From the NCBI RefSeq assembly GCF_947507565.1, contig NC_089179.1, positions 434,001-498,000 on the forward strand: a stretch of 64,000 bases of DNA, given 5' to 3'. This DNA is from Oscarella lobularis (lineage: Eukaryota > Porifera > Homoscleromorpha > Homosclerophorida > Oscarellidae). Below are positions 34,954-47,700 of this stretch, one piece after another. Below the pieces are notes generated by a model. It saw only the letters and a program-made list of their open reading frames with translations, had not been told where the DNA came from and ran no database searches. Both the position numbers and the translations under genes were made by a program. Numbering within the stretch: the first letter of the stretch is position 1; each line of letters begins with the position of its first letter.

Positions 34954-37900
34954 ATGATGTCTGATTGATTATACTTTCGCAGTTGTCGCAATAAGGTCGC
35001 TCTTCGTGCCGCTTCCCGTGATGCTGCGATCCTTCTGGCGCGCCGCTGCTCGACTGTACGGGACAGTCATCGGTGTCGTGCTGGTCAAATTCGTCGCAGA
35101 TGTCGCAGAAAAGGCGAGCGGGAGGCTCTCTCTTCACCATGGGATCCTCTCCTAGATCTTCCCTGGGGACGAAGACGGTAAACCGGCTTTCAAGTCATCT
35201 CAACGCCCCCTCCCTACATTAGTTGGAGATCGGATTCGTCGAGTTCGATTCCTTGCTCCATTGCTTTTAATCTCGCTTCTAGTATTTCGTTTTTCCGCTG
35301 CAAATCCACGATGACGCTGTTGAGAAAGTCAACCTATACAAAAAATGAAGTACACAGTAGAAACTCCGCCTAGCACGCTTTTCACCTGTCCTCCTGCCTC
35401 GGCACTTTCTCTTTCCTCGACCAGTTCGTTTTCCAACGTCTGGATTCTCGCTATAAGCATTTCATCTACGTTCAAGCAAAATAATCTCAATTCCTAGATC
35501 GTATTTAACAAAAATAATTACCTCCTTCTAAAGCCCCGGTAGCGGCCGTCGCCGTTGCAGCTTGCATCTCAGCATTAGCGAGACTTTCCGTCAACTCTGA
35601 CACGCGACTCTCCAGCGCCTCCTTTTCTCCTTCCAGCAACTCTATAGCCATCTGCGACGAAGAAATGCCCTTTCGATAGAAAACATTCGCTATACTGTAC
35701 CTCATGGTCAGATGCCTCTTTGGACAATCTTTCCACCTCCGCCGATTTCTTCATCATCATTCCCTGCGCTTCATCTCTCGACATTTCGGCAGTCTCCTTG
35801 TCTTTTCGAAGCATTTCATTTTCGTCGACAGTCGCTTGTAGTTCTTTTTTCAATCGCTCGGCCTTGTGGTCGGTTTCGTCTTTTTCCCTTCTAAGTCGTT
35901 CCAACTCGACGTCAGCCTTCTCGCGAAGTTTCAGGGCCTCGTCTCTGGCGCTCGTCAACTTCGCCAATTGCTCGCTCTCATTCGTCAAACGCGATTCCAA
36001 CGATGTGACGTTGGTCTTTGCTTCTTCAAAAGCCGCTCGCATTTGATCAAGTTCTCGCTCAAGTTGACTCACGCGCGACTCCTGAGTTAAGGCTTTAAAA
36101 AAGGCAAAAAAAAATCTGTGTCATTCGATAAACGCACCTTTTCTTTCACTAGATCATCTCGTCGCTTCAATTCGTCGTCCATCTCTTTCTGACTGGTCTT
36201 TAAATTGTCAGCATAGACATCCTAAGGAAGCTACTCATTTCACTCGAATACAGTCATAATGTTTGTACTACTTTTGAAGCCAATTCTGTTTTCAGATTTT
36301 GAATTTCTTCAGCTAACTGTGACTTGGTCGTATCTAACTCTTTTACAGCGCTACATAAGACTGTAATGCCGTGCGTTTCGTACGTTTTCCTCTCATCTAC
36401 ATACCGATCTTTCTCTTCTAGTTGAGCGCTAAGAGATGAAAGCCGTTCTGCAGTAGCCCCTGAACTTTCCGTCAATTCTTGCACGCGACTTTCCTACAAG
36501 GAACGCTGCTTGCAAAAAAACGCATACGGTACCTCTAGAAGGCGAGGGCGACACCTGAGACTTAAGCTGCGCTTCTAGCTCTTCCCCTCTCGCTTTCACT
36601 TTCTTCAGTGCTGCTTCCCTTTCTTCCAGCGACTTTTCTAACTCGTCTACTTTCGCCTGCAGTTCGTCTACTTTCGCCTGCAGTTCGTCTACTTTCGCCT
36701 GCAGTTCAGTCTCTCTCCCTTTAGCTGTTTTCACTGATTCCAGACTCCCTACATCAAAAAAGTGATACGCTTGATCACCAGAAACGCACCGCGCAATGCA
36801 CCTGTCAATTCTAGCTGCAGAGACTCGACTTCTTTTCTGCTATCCTCCGCCTGAGAAGCCTGAGAAGTAGATATAATGAAATTTTCAACTAACTAAACAA
36901 ACGCTTTCTACTTTAGCCTGCAGCTGTTCTTCCACGTTCTGGCGCAAACGCTTCTCCTCTGTCAATTCCCTTTGAAGTGCCTCTATCTTTTCTCCTAAGT
37001 TCTTCAGCTCTTGACCGCTATTCGCCGCGTTTTCTTGCAGAGCGCTGATCTCCTCCTTGGCTGCAGCTAACGAAGAACCAGCCGCCGTCGCTTCTTCAGT
37101 TTTCGCACTCATTTGGACTTCCAATTCTTTTACCCTATCCCTCTCAGCCGATAGTTGTTTCTAAAAAATTCAACACGAGAAATGATTGGTAGACAATGTG
37201 TAAGGGAAACACAAACTTCCGTCGTTGCGAAAGCGAGTTCCCTCTCTTTCTTTTCTTCCTGCAATTTTTCCTTCAGGCTACTAGCCTCACGTTCAGTTGA
37301 TTCGTGCTTCGCCTGCAATTAGGTGCTAGAATGCAAGATTATCACATATAAAGCAGTCTCACTGTAAGAGAAGACAATTTATCCTCGATTTCCTTTTCCT
37401 TGACTTTTCCCGCCGCCAAATTTTTTCTAAGATCGTCCACTTCCCTAATTGATGTAATAGAACCAGTCCAAGTACTGACGTCGCTCATACAAATCTTTTT
37501 CCTTCAGCTGTTTCGACAGATGAGCCACTTTATCGGAAGTCGTCCCCGTAGACTGTAGGAGATCCTTTATCTGTTGTTCCTAGAAAAGAATTTCGGAAGT
37601 CAGAAAGACGATAATATGTCAAAAACCAGTTTGGATTTGTCTGAAGATAATTGCTGCACTTTGGTGTCGGAGCTACTCAATTGAATTTTCAGCTCTAGAA
37701 TTATTGCTGACTACTCTCGAAAGGCTCCCTCTTTGCGACGTAACAAACCAGACAGCTCCTTTTGAGACCCTTCATATTCCAGTTGAATCTTCGCCAGATC
37801 AGTTGTTGTAGCGCTAAGCTTCGCTTCAGTATCTAGACAAAGAATGAACGTGGACCAAAAGTGACACCCTCGCAAGTCTCTATACCGTTTGTAGCACGAA

Positions 37901-40380
37901 CTGCCACCTCGAGCTTATCTTGCAATTCAGCCTTCTCGTTTCCCTATGCAAAGAAAACGCGTTTACCACAGAAACACAGTGGGCGTTAGTCTCACAAGAT
38001 TCTTCACATTTTTCTCCATTTCTGCGCTACTCTCGCTGAGCGTTGCCTCCAAATCGGACACTTGCTTCTGCAGAGCGCCGTTCCTCTCTGCCAAATCTTT
38101 ATTAGTTTGTTCCATGGCAGAAAGCTGTCCCTTTACACCTAGAAAGGAAAATAAGCCCAAACCCTCTCAAATACAATCGTTGAGTTACTCCTGAGCTCAG
38201 TAGTAGTAGATTCGACTTCAACTCCTTTACTGGTTTGCTCTGATTCCTTAAATAAACCTGACCTTAGAGTATTATCACCGATATGATTACTGTGTCTAAC
38301 CACGTGCTGCAGCTCTGCCGTCAATTTCGCCACGATCGTCTTTTGCGTTCCCAATTCGCGCTGAACTTTTTCCGCTTCCTCCTGCGTCGCGCGAAGTTGT
38401 TTCTCGGCGTCCGCACGAAGTTGGCTTTCCTTTTCGATTGCCGATTCTTTTTCGTTCACTAGCGCCGTCAATTTTTCCATCTCGGATTTCTGCGTCAGAA
38501 GAAGAGCTCGATCGGCTTCGACGTTACTCTCGAGCTCTTTCAATTGCAGCTGATCGGCCTCACACTGATTCTACAAAAAAAACGAACGCTTATTCATTTA
38601 CAAAGTGAAGCTATTTCTTTACCTTTGTTTTCTCTAGCGTTTCCAATACCGATTCAAGGTTCGCCTGAACGGAGGAGAGCTCCGTTTGAATACGCTGAGC
38701 TTCGTCCGTTCTCTTGATCGCCTGTTCCTTTGCCACGTCCAACTCGACGTCCTTCTCGGCCAATTTCACATCTTTTTCGTCGAGTTCGCTCGTCAAATCT
38801 TCTAATTTTGCCTGCGTCTGCTTCAAGGTGAAAGACGTCTCCTTCAGTTCCTCTTCCAATTTCTTGACCGCTTTGTCTGATTGATCTTTTCCGACCTAGA
38901 AAGGAAAAGCCTGTAAAAAAAGCTGGATGATTTCTTATACTTACCACTGACACTTCTAGCCTTTCCTTCAAGGCATTTGCCTGCTGTTTGACGGCGACAA
39001 GTTCTTTTTCAAATACGCTAAGCGATATTGTATCCTAATCAAACTCATTATTCACAGTTGCAGTTAATTAAGGATGTTTTTTAATTACGTCTTCCTGAGT
39101 TTTTGACACGGTCTCCTCTTCCAAACGAAATTCGAGATCTTCGGTTTTGCTGCATGAAATAAGCGGTTTTGACGAGCGAAATGTTAAAATACTAGATTCA
39201 CCTTCTCTCTTCGGATAGTTGCGAGTGAAGAGATTCGTTCTCTTTCTTCAGTTCATCAATCTGGTTCTGCATCTCTGTTTTCAAATTGCCAAGCTAAAAC
39301 AATACTTCAACCACATAAGAAAAGGTGTCTAAAAGAATGCCTACCATTGTGGCCGACTCTGATTTGGGAATCATAGGCAGAGCGGCAGGTGCCTGGGTTT
39401 CTACAGTTTCTGTCCTTACCACAGTCTACACGTACATTAAAACAAAAGAGTTTTCATATCGACAATGTATCAAACCTCCTTTTGCTTCACAGTAAACGTC
39501 GTGTTAGCGGACCCTGCAACCTTCTCGACCCGATGCTTCGGAGCGAACAATCCAAACAGAGGCGGACACTCAAAATACCTAAACACAAAAAATCATTTAA
39601 AAAAAGAGGAACCAAAAAAACGCCATCGCACCTTTTTCCCGCCACCGAACCATCGTTCTTGCCTATCGGTTCCTCCAACTCAACTCCAGCCCATACTCCC
39701 TTGGAAAACTCCGTGGGACCCAGAAAACGCAGGACGCCGTTCTTTACACCGCCAACGAGAACCCGATCGCCAATCTGAAGATCGGCAACCGAAGCGCTCG
39801 CCGCCGCCGCCGCCGCCGCCGAACCTTTTCCCGCAGGCATCGGAGTCGACATGGCAATTGGATTACTCTTCAAAACGGATTTCTTCGGCTCCTCCTTCGT
39901 TTTCGCCTTTTCCAATTTCTCCGGTCTCGCAAATATGCCGTAGGAGGGTTGGCACGTGAAGTAGCGCGTTCCGCCTATCGATCCGTCGTTTTTTCCCTGC
40001 GCCTCTTCCAATTCGATGCCCGCCCATTCTCCTTTCGCGAAATGGGTCGGCCCGAGAAAGCGAAGCGTTCCCGATTTCGCGCCGCCGACGACGACGCGAT
40101 CGCCGATCGCGAGCGACGTCGATCGCGAGGCGCTTGATGTGGTGCCGCTGTCGCGTGCGAGAACGGGCGACGGCGTCGTCTCTTTTTTCGCCGTCGATGG
40201 ACTCCGAGGTCCCGAAGAGCTCGTGGGCCGGGTGAGCTTGGAGGACGGCGGTTTTAGTTGACCTTGGGGCTTGATCGCCGCCGTGGCCCCTGCCGACGGA
40301 GGTTTCAGTCGCGTTTCGGCTGGCGGACGAGCTATCTTGCTAGGCTGTCGCAGCCCGGACGGCTTCGGAAGTTGGCTCAT
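34752..40380 (-). CDS. CLIP1: CLIP-170-type microtubule plus-end tracking protein
   Basis: CLIP proteins track growing microtubule ends and link them to dynein/dynactin. From the start at 40380: a basic Ser/Pro-rich head ([20 protein letters not shown]), CAP-Gly 1 ([32 protein letters not shown]) and CAP-Gly 2 ([30 protein letters not shown]), the second split by an intron. A very long coiled coil spreads over about 20 short exons. The C-terminus has paired zinc knuckles, [19 protein letters not shown] and RPYCDNCE then [10 protein letters not shown], which fix the family. The last exon gives a C-terminal LVLDYF instead of the usual EEY/DDETF-type tail. An 11-unit TAAA microsatellite sits in the intron next to the last knuckle. 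Confidence 0.93.
34911..34954. repeat. (TAAA)11 microsatellite in a CLIP1 intron
   Basis: Eleven perfect TAAA units lie in the short intron between the two halves of the zinc-knuckle region. On the gene's strand they read as TTTA, forming a pyrimidine-rich tract just upstream of the splice acceptor. Confidence 0.9.
36643..36705 (-). repeat. Three 21-base repeats in the CLIP1 coiled coil
   Basis: The unit TCGTCTACTTTCGCCTGCAGT occurs three times exactly. On the coding strand it encodes perfect heptads (KVDELQA), so expansion or contraction alters coiled-coil length by whole heptads without breaking register. Confidence 0.9.
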
Positions 40381-40529
40381 TCGATTTCGGCGTGGAAAGG
40401 AGCCTTTCGTCTACGACGTTAGCGCACGCGACGTTGCGCGATTAATCACCTAATTAACATAGCACCCCAATTATTTAATTAAAATGTAAGCCTGAGTTGT
40501 ACTGTAGGTCTGCTTATAATCGTCTAACC

Positions 40530-43500
40530 TTACAAGTGAGAGCAGTCAGCTTCTTGGCCTATATGCCATGCATCGAGAGCTTGTCTCAGAGACAGCCTTT
40601 CGGACTCTTCACGACTCAGTTGAGTGGTATTCCGTAGTGAGTGTGATCGTATAGGCACCCTACCCGGAGCCTGCGCTCCATAAGAAAACGAGGACGGCGC
40701 CATTCGCGACTGAGGAAGCGACAGAGACCGATTCAATCGCCTATCGTCGTATAAGGGATTTTCTTGAAATTCGCCGACGTCGGATACTTCGTCGGTGCTC
40801 GACTCGTAGTCTTCCAGGTAGTCGGTGTTTCCAGTTCGCTGCTTCCTTGCGCGATTATTTCTGCGCTCTGCCGCCGTGCCGCTGACGAAAGAAAGCGGTC
40901 GAGCGACCTTTTCCGAGCCGCGATCTTCGTCCGGCTCTTCGACTATCTTAGTCAGGGTAGGACGATATTCGAATTCCTGCCAAGCGTCCTGTAAAGGAAA
41001 TAAAATACAAATTAAAAAGCGACTACTGAAGTGCAATTTACCGATAGACGAGATGATTGCTGTTGAGCCGGCTGAACGGGCGACGACGAATACTCCGGAG
41101 CAAACACAGGTGGCGCTGGAGGAATTTCTGGTTCGTATAACACTAAAGCGAGAAAGACAATGAAAAATACTCTTTTGATACAGTATCAGGAACGCACTTC
41201 CTGGATTATCCACTCCTTGGGCTTGGAGCGGATTCGTCTTCCAGTCCAATCGATCGGGTCGGGGCAATAGGGGTGCCGCGCTAATTGCGCTGATGTCAAG
41301 CGGCTCCTCTTGCGCTCGCGAAACGGACGACCACTCTTCAACAAACTCCATCTCGTCGTCGTCGTCGTTGCGAGTGCTTCGGTCTTTCCGCTTGCTACTC
41401 TTCTTGCGACTTCCGTGTCGAGACGACTGGCTCTTCGTGCTTTTCGTGCTGCTCTGTCGAGCATGAGCGGCGGCAGTGGCGGCGGTAGAAACGTTGTTTC
41501 CTAGCTCGATGTCCTTTTCGCGGCGCATGTGCTCGTGCAGCTCCCAAGCTTCGCCGAAAAATGGCGTGTGATTTCGGTAGTCTTCCGCCACCGAACTGTC
41601 TTTGGATCTCTTGGAGTTGACGTAGTCAAGTTGAGTCGAAAGCCATCCATCTAGAAAGGAATTGGGCTTTCGAGCCGTCCGAGGCTTGCGTTGTTCCGCT
41701 TTTCGCCACCTGCAATATTATAACAGTTATAAAATAATAAATTAAATCTTATCGCTGACTTTCTGCATTTTAGACAAACAAGTACAGCAAATCCCATGAT
41801 GACAATGACCAAATTTACGGGTATCAACACGAGCGCCCACGTTGGCAGAGAGCTGGAAGCCGATTGGGAACCAGAATCAGTAACTGAAAGATAAAAAGCA
41901 ATCGTGCTTCGTAGCACAACTAGGGAAGTCTCTCATTACCACTAGGAACAGCCGTTGTAGCATCTGTTGGACGACGACTTATTTTGTCTGTAGGATTAAC
42001 TATGATAACGCCGCCGTGCGTTGGTTTAGGACGCGGTTGTGGTGTCGCAATGGTTAAGTTTTCCGTAGGTGGCGATGAAGTAGTCAATGGCTGAAGTGTG
42101 ATTGAAATGTTAGGAGAAGAGGTATTTGCTGCTTCAAGTTTAGAGGTTGAAGTAGTCGCTATTTCAGAAGTTGAAGACGAGGCTGTTGCCGTTCGAGTAG
42201 CCGAGGTAACCACTACTTGAGTCGTTTCATTTGTAGAAGGCCAACTGGGAGTAGTCGAAGTCATTGCTGCTTTAGTAGTGGGAGCAGAACTGGTTGTCGC
42301 TTCTTCAGTAGTCGGGTTTGATGTAGTCGCCGTTTCACTAGCTGCTGAAGAGGTCGTCGCCTGTGTAGTTGAAGCTAACGTGGTTGCTGCTTGTGTAGTT
42401 GACGCTAACGTAGTCGTCGCCTGAGTAGTCGACGATACTGTCGTCGCCACTTGAGTAGTCGACGATAATGTCGTCGACGATAATGTCGTCGCCGCTTGCG
42501 TAGTTGAAATTGGAGTCGTTCCAGCTTCAGTAGTGGGAGCTGAAGTCGTCGCCAATTTGGTAGTTGACATCAGAGTAGTCGAAGCTAACGTGGTTGCCGC
42601 TTGAGTAGTTGGGCTCGGAGTTGTAGTCGTTGCCGCTTCAGTAGTCAAAACTAACGTTGTTGCCTCCTGAGTAGTTGGCGATAATGTGGTCGCCGCTTGA
42701 GTAGTTGGAATTGAAGTCGTTGCTGTTTCAGTAGTGGGAGCTGAAGTGGTCGCCGCTTGAGTAGTTAGAATTGAAGTCGTTGCTGTTTCAGTAGTGGAAG
42801 CTGAAGTGGTCGCCACTTGAGTAGTCGGAGCTGAAGTGGTTGCCACATTAGTAGTAGAGGCTACAGTAGTCGGTGCTTGAGTAGTCGGCGCTTGAGTGGT
42901 CACCGCTTCAGTGGTCGCCGCTTGAGTGGTTGGAGATAACGTAGTCGGAGCTGAAGTGGTTGCTGTATTAGTAGTTGAAGCTAACGTAGTCGCCGTTGTA
43001 GTCGCCGTCCGAGTAGTTGAGGCTAAAGTAGTTGGAGCTAACGTGGTCGCCGCTTGAGAGGTTGTAGATAATGTAGTCGTCGCCTGGGTACTCGGAGCTG
43101 AAGTGGTTGCCGTTTTAGTAGTTGCAGCTAACGTGGTGGCCGTCTGAGTACTTGGAGATAATGTCGTCACTGGCTGAGTAGTTCGAGCTAACGTCGTCGC
43201 CGCCTGAGTAGTTGGGGATGAAGTAGTGGTTGGGGCTTGGGTAGTCGCGGTTTCTGTAGTCGGTGGTGCCGTGGTAACCGATTTTGTTGTCGGAGCTAAG
43301 GTGGTCGCCGCTTGAGTAGTCGGAATTGCCGTCGTCACTGCTTGAGTGGTTGCAACTGTGGTAGGCGAAGCTGTCGTTGGGAAAAGAACTGATATAGTCA
43401 CGGTCACTGTTGATGATTTCACAGGAATGCCTTTGTCGAAAGCTTTGATCTTGAGACTGTACATAATAATCGAAGAACTCAATTTCGTATTCAATTCAAG

Positions 43501-44363
43501 ACGACCCGATGCCGAATTTAAGCGAAAAACGTTTCCATCGTTTCCACTTTCCACTTGATACGTAACACCATTCGTCTGACTGTCGGTTGCATACACAGTT
43601 GCAACGGAGTAGCCGACGCTGGCATCGTATGGCACACTGACGTCATAAGTGCTTTCATTAAATGTTGGAGCATCAGCATTCAAATTTTTAACAACAGTCA
43701 GTGTTATAAGCGTGGTGTTGACGGCATGCTCCGATATTCCGACGACCGGTCTTCGCGCAGCGATAACCGTGTAGTAGATAGATTTATCGGAGGCACTGGC
43801 TGGACCACTTTTGGCAAGAGTCACGCTTCCGCCCTTAATATCGAGTTGTAGAAGAACTTTGTCGTCGTTTTGGACGAGAGTGAAAATTTTGAGATCAGAC
43901 GTGACGTTGCTGTCGACTACCAGGGGAACGTTTCTCTGGAGTGGGTCGTTATGTTTCACTCGCCACACCGTACTGCCGTTGGTCGCATTTGCTTCAATGT
44001 AGCCGTTGTACGGCAAATCAATGAAGAGCACTGGACCAGCTACGACTACGAAGAGAGACAGAAGTCACGAGATCGTGCACAATGCTACGAAAGTGAGGAA
44101 GCTAGAGCCAGGCGGCGTTAGTAAAGGGGCTGGGTTGAGTCAAGGCGGCTAGACAGATAGGGCGTGTTTCAGGAACTAAAAACGGTCAAATCTCTCAAGT
44201 AATCTTTTCGTTTCGGTTATCGTTGAGAGCCCACCCGAAAGGAAGCTACTGTCTCATTTTTGTTTTACAGTATGCGTTCCTCTGTCTTACTTGCTTCGAC
44301 GTAGCCGGCGAGTGAAGATACGGCTCCAACAAGAATGAGGATTCGTATCCCAGAATGCGCCAT
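40530..44363 (-). CDS. Single-pass membrane protein: cadherin-like repeats, mucin-like Thr-rich stalk, NPxY tail
   Basis: Exon 1 (44363 to about 44290) encodes the signal peptide MAHSGIRILILVGAVSSLAG. Exon 2 (about 44040-41938) begins with about two cadherin-like domains (second: DAPTFNESTYDVSVPYDASV, DSQTNGVTYQVESG, FRLNSASGRLELN). A roughly 400-residue Thr/Ser/Ala/Pro stalk built of TTQAATT-type units follows. Exon 3 (about 41890-41710) has the transmembrane segment WALVLIPVNLVIVIMGFAVL followed by CLKCRK. The last exons encode a tail with a Ser/Lys/Arg stretch and ENPLYDD, an NPxY-type PTB-binding site. The stalk is probably heavily O-glycosylated. I know no direct homologue. It lies 359 bases downstream of the larger cadherin receptor, whose tail also contains ENPLYD. 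Confidence 0.75.
42180..43365 (-). repeat. Mucin-like coding minisatellite
   Basis: Degenerate units of about 27-36 bases encode TTQAATTLAPTT-type peptides, continuous in frame for nearly 1.2 kb. The units vary in third letter and fourth residue but keep Thr pairs at regular spacing, as in mucin tandem repeats. Confidence 0.85.
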
Positions 44364-44722
44364 ATCTATAAGATAAGCTTCGTAGAAGCGGGAAACGCCC
44401 TCGAATTCAAAAGAGTACCTTGTCAATTCAAAGCGGTGGAGAATTTATTAAAAATTCGACAGAAGAGCGGTCTGACGCAGTAGAAAGCTTCTTTCCCTCC
44501 GGACGCCGTAGGCCAAATGGGTGACGACAAACGATTCTCGATCTATTCACGTGAGACAGAGACCACACATTTCGGAAACGCCCGCACATCTATAAAGCGA
44601 TACAATCAATAGATCAGACTCAATTGACGAAGGAGACGGATGGACGAGACAGACACGAATTCATACACCAGCTTTTGTGAAGATACGTCAAAATCCGATA
44701 CGCCAGAATGCTTTTCGTCGAT
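44364..44722. promoter_or_regulatory. Spacer between the two cadherin-type genes
   Basis: No gene is seen. It must carry the 3' UTR of the upstream receptor and the promoter of the mucin-like gene. A CACGTG palindrome lies at 44548-44553, and a TATAAAG at about 44591. Confidence 0.35.
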
Positions 44723-47700
44723 TCAATTGCCGAACTGCATAGAATCCGGTCTCTTGGCCCACTTACGGCCGCCACGCTTGCCCCACGTGTCGCTATCATA
44801 AACAGGATTATCGTACGCTTGAAGAGAGTCGCTCGTGCCCTCGACTGCAGAATCGTACAACGGGTTCTCTTCTATGCCGGACGACTCGTAGATAGGATTC
44901 GCATCGTATTGCGGAGCACCCTCTGGTCGAGCCCCGTCGCTTTCATGCTCGAAAAAGGCCGGATTCACAAATTCGACTCCGTCTGCTGCCCTTTCGACGG
45001 CCGTCTGAAAGTGCGGCGACATAGCGGCAATATCGACCGACTGAGAATTTTTATCGAACACAGCCCTGTCTCCTCTGTATACGATCTGACGACGACGACG
45101 ATATCGATACCAAGCGAGCGCGATGACGGTAACGAGCACGACGAGAGCTACAACCAAGCCGACGACGGCCCACAGAACGCCCGACGATGGCCCGCTTCCC
45201 GTACTTCGCTCGCTATCAATCTGGCACCATTTCCCGATCCACGGCGACGTGCAGTTGCACGTGAACGAACCGATCGTATTCCCGCAGGTGCCCTCGTTCT
45301 CGCACGGTGACGATTCACACTCGTCGCGATCGACGCAAGTGCCTTCGGCGCCGCGCTCGTACCCGTCGGCGCATCCTTCGCAATCGTGCCCGTACGGTGG
45401 CTCGCACACGCAGCTGTAGCGCTTCGGGTCGTCCGGATACGAAATGCACTTGCCGTCGTGCCGGCAGTCAGCTTCGCCCGATCGACAGATTGTATCGTCC
45501 GTATCGCAGTCGACGCCGATGTATGGATCGTCGCAGTCGCACGAGTATCCGTTGATGCCGTCAACGCACGTGCCGTGTCCACTGCATAGTGGACGTCCGC
45601 CTGCCGCTGTCGCCGCCGCCGCCGCCGCACAGTCATCTGGATTGATTTCGCACCGTCCACCCGTCCATCCCGGCAAACAATTGCACTTGAATCCGTTAAA
45701 AAGATCGATGCACGATTCGGTACCGTTCGAAAAGCAGGCGATCGTCGTCAGACACTCGTCCGCTTCGTCGCGACAGTTCGGCTGAGCCCAGCCGTCGATA
45801 CAAGGACAGGAGAAGTTGAACACGCCGCCAAAACCGTTTCGGCATCCGCCGCCGCTCGCATCCGTGTGCGGACCGTAGCACGGATCGGGCGTGCAGTCGT
45901 CGACGTCGACGCATTGGCGACCGTTTCCAGCAAAGCCGGGCAAACACTTACACGCCGCCTGACCGGGTCCGCCTCGCGAGCACTCGGCGTACGAACTGCA
46001 ACCGCCGTGATTCGTCTTGCAGGCATCGACTTCGACGATAATCACCGAAATGAATTGTTTGACGCTGTGGCCCGCCGAGTCGCTTCCTTGAATGAGAATC
46101 TGATACTCGTCCTGCTGCCAGGCGTTCAGATTTCCGCTCACTTTTAGGCCGTCGGCCGTCGTATCAAACGTCCCATTGCTACCGGAAAGAATTTGAAAAT
46201 GAAAGCGATCGTTTAGGTCCGGATCGTTGAGTCGGAGAAGACCGACTAGATCGCCCGGTGACGCCGTTTCGTTCACTTCTATCGTTTTCTTTGACGTTTT
46301 GCCGATGTAGAGGTCCGTCGCTGGCTCGTTGACGTCCTTAACCTGAACGACGAGCCTCTGTCGAAATTTCAAAGGAGGACTGCTTAGTTTCGTCACTTCA
46401 ATTCCGACGGAAATATTAGGAGTTTGCTCGTAGTCCAACTCGCGCGTCGTAACCAATCGACTGCCGTTAGTAATCGTAAACGGCGAACCGAGATCGTAAA
46501 CGGAGTAGACGAAAGATGGGCGAACAATCCGAACGTCCGGATCGACGCAGTCGACGTCGCCGACGTACGACCGACTCGGCCGATTCTCGTCGACGCTTTT
46601 AGGAGCGAGAAGAATAGCCGACGGCGGTTCGGTCACGTCGACGACGTTGATGCCGACGGCTCGCGCGACAGAGAGCGCCGGCACGCCGCTGTCGGTGCAG
46701 AGAAGAGTCAGAGAGTACGTGCTGTTTTTCTCGAAATCGACGGCACCGACGACAACAATCGTCGCGCCGTTTCGAACTACAAACGGAGCCGTCTCGACGA
46801 ATCGACAACGATGCACCTGATGAGCGTCCTCGTCGATCACGTACGAGTATCCGACGATCGTTTGAAACGGACTATTTTCGCGAATGCTCAACGTCGGCAC
46901 GGTGACGAGGTCGCGTTTCGCCGCCTCGTCGGCTACCTGACGCGGACTCAACGTAGTTTCACTGACGATGACGTCCGATGGGGGATCGTTGACGTCGACG
47001 ACGCCGACAGAGAATTGCTTAGTGACCGATAATCCTCCGTTATCTGTACACTGTATCAGAATGGAAAACGTCTTGTTCTTTTCGTAATTTAGCGTCGCAT
47101 TTTGATCCAATGCGAGATCGTTGGCGGAAATGACGAACGCTCCGCTCGCGTCCTCCTTCAGCGAACAATCATAATACTGCTGCAGAAACAAATCCGGATC
47201 GGTGACTTGAATCGAAGATATTCTAGCTCCCGGGCTATTTTCAGCGACCGTCAGATTCGACAGAGTAATGTCGGTGGGAGATTCGTTCACGTCGACGAGA
47301 GCGACAACGAAGTCGCGCGTAACGGAAAGCGATCCCCACCCGTCATCAGTACTCGTCACCGAAATCGAAATACTCCGTCGGGTTTCGTAATCGAGGAGAG
47401 AACTGTCGGCGACAGCGAGCCGACCATCGGGCGACAAACTAAACGCCTTGACGCCACTGCGAAGAGCGTATCGATGAGTCTGATTAGCGTCCTCGTCAAG
47501 CGTATCGAGAACGGCGAGAAGAGTCCCAGTTGGCGTGTTTTCCAATACGGACAACCCGCTTGGAATGATTATAGTCGATGGTGGATCGTTGGCGTCGGTA
47601 ATCGTCACCGTCACGTTGGCCGTCACGAAGAGTCCGCCACTGTCCGTGCTCATGATCTCTAGCCAGTGCGACGGTGTCGATTCGTAGTCAAACGGTGTAA

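Noticed and set aside
42000-43400. CRISPR-like or satellite array
   Set aside because: The repeats are degenerate, in frame with a long ORF and encode Thr-rich mucin units; there are no spacers.
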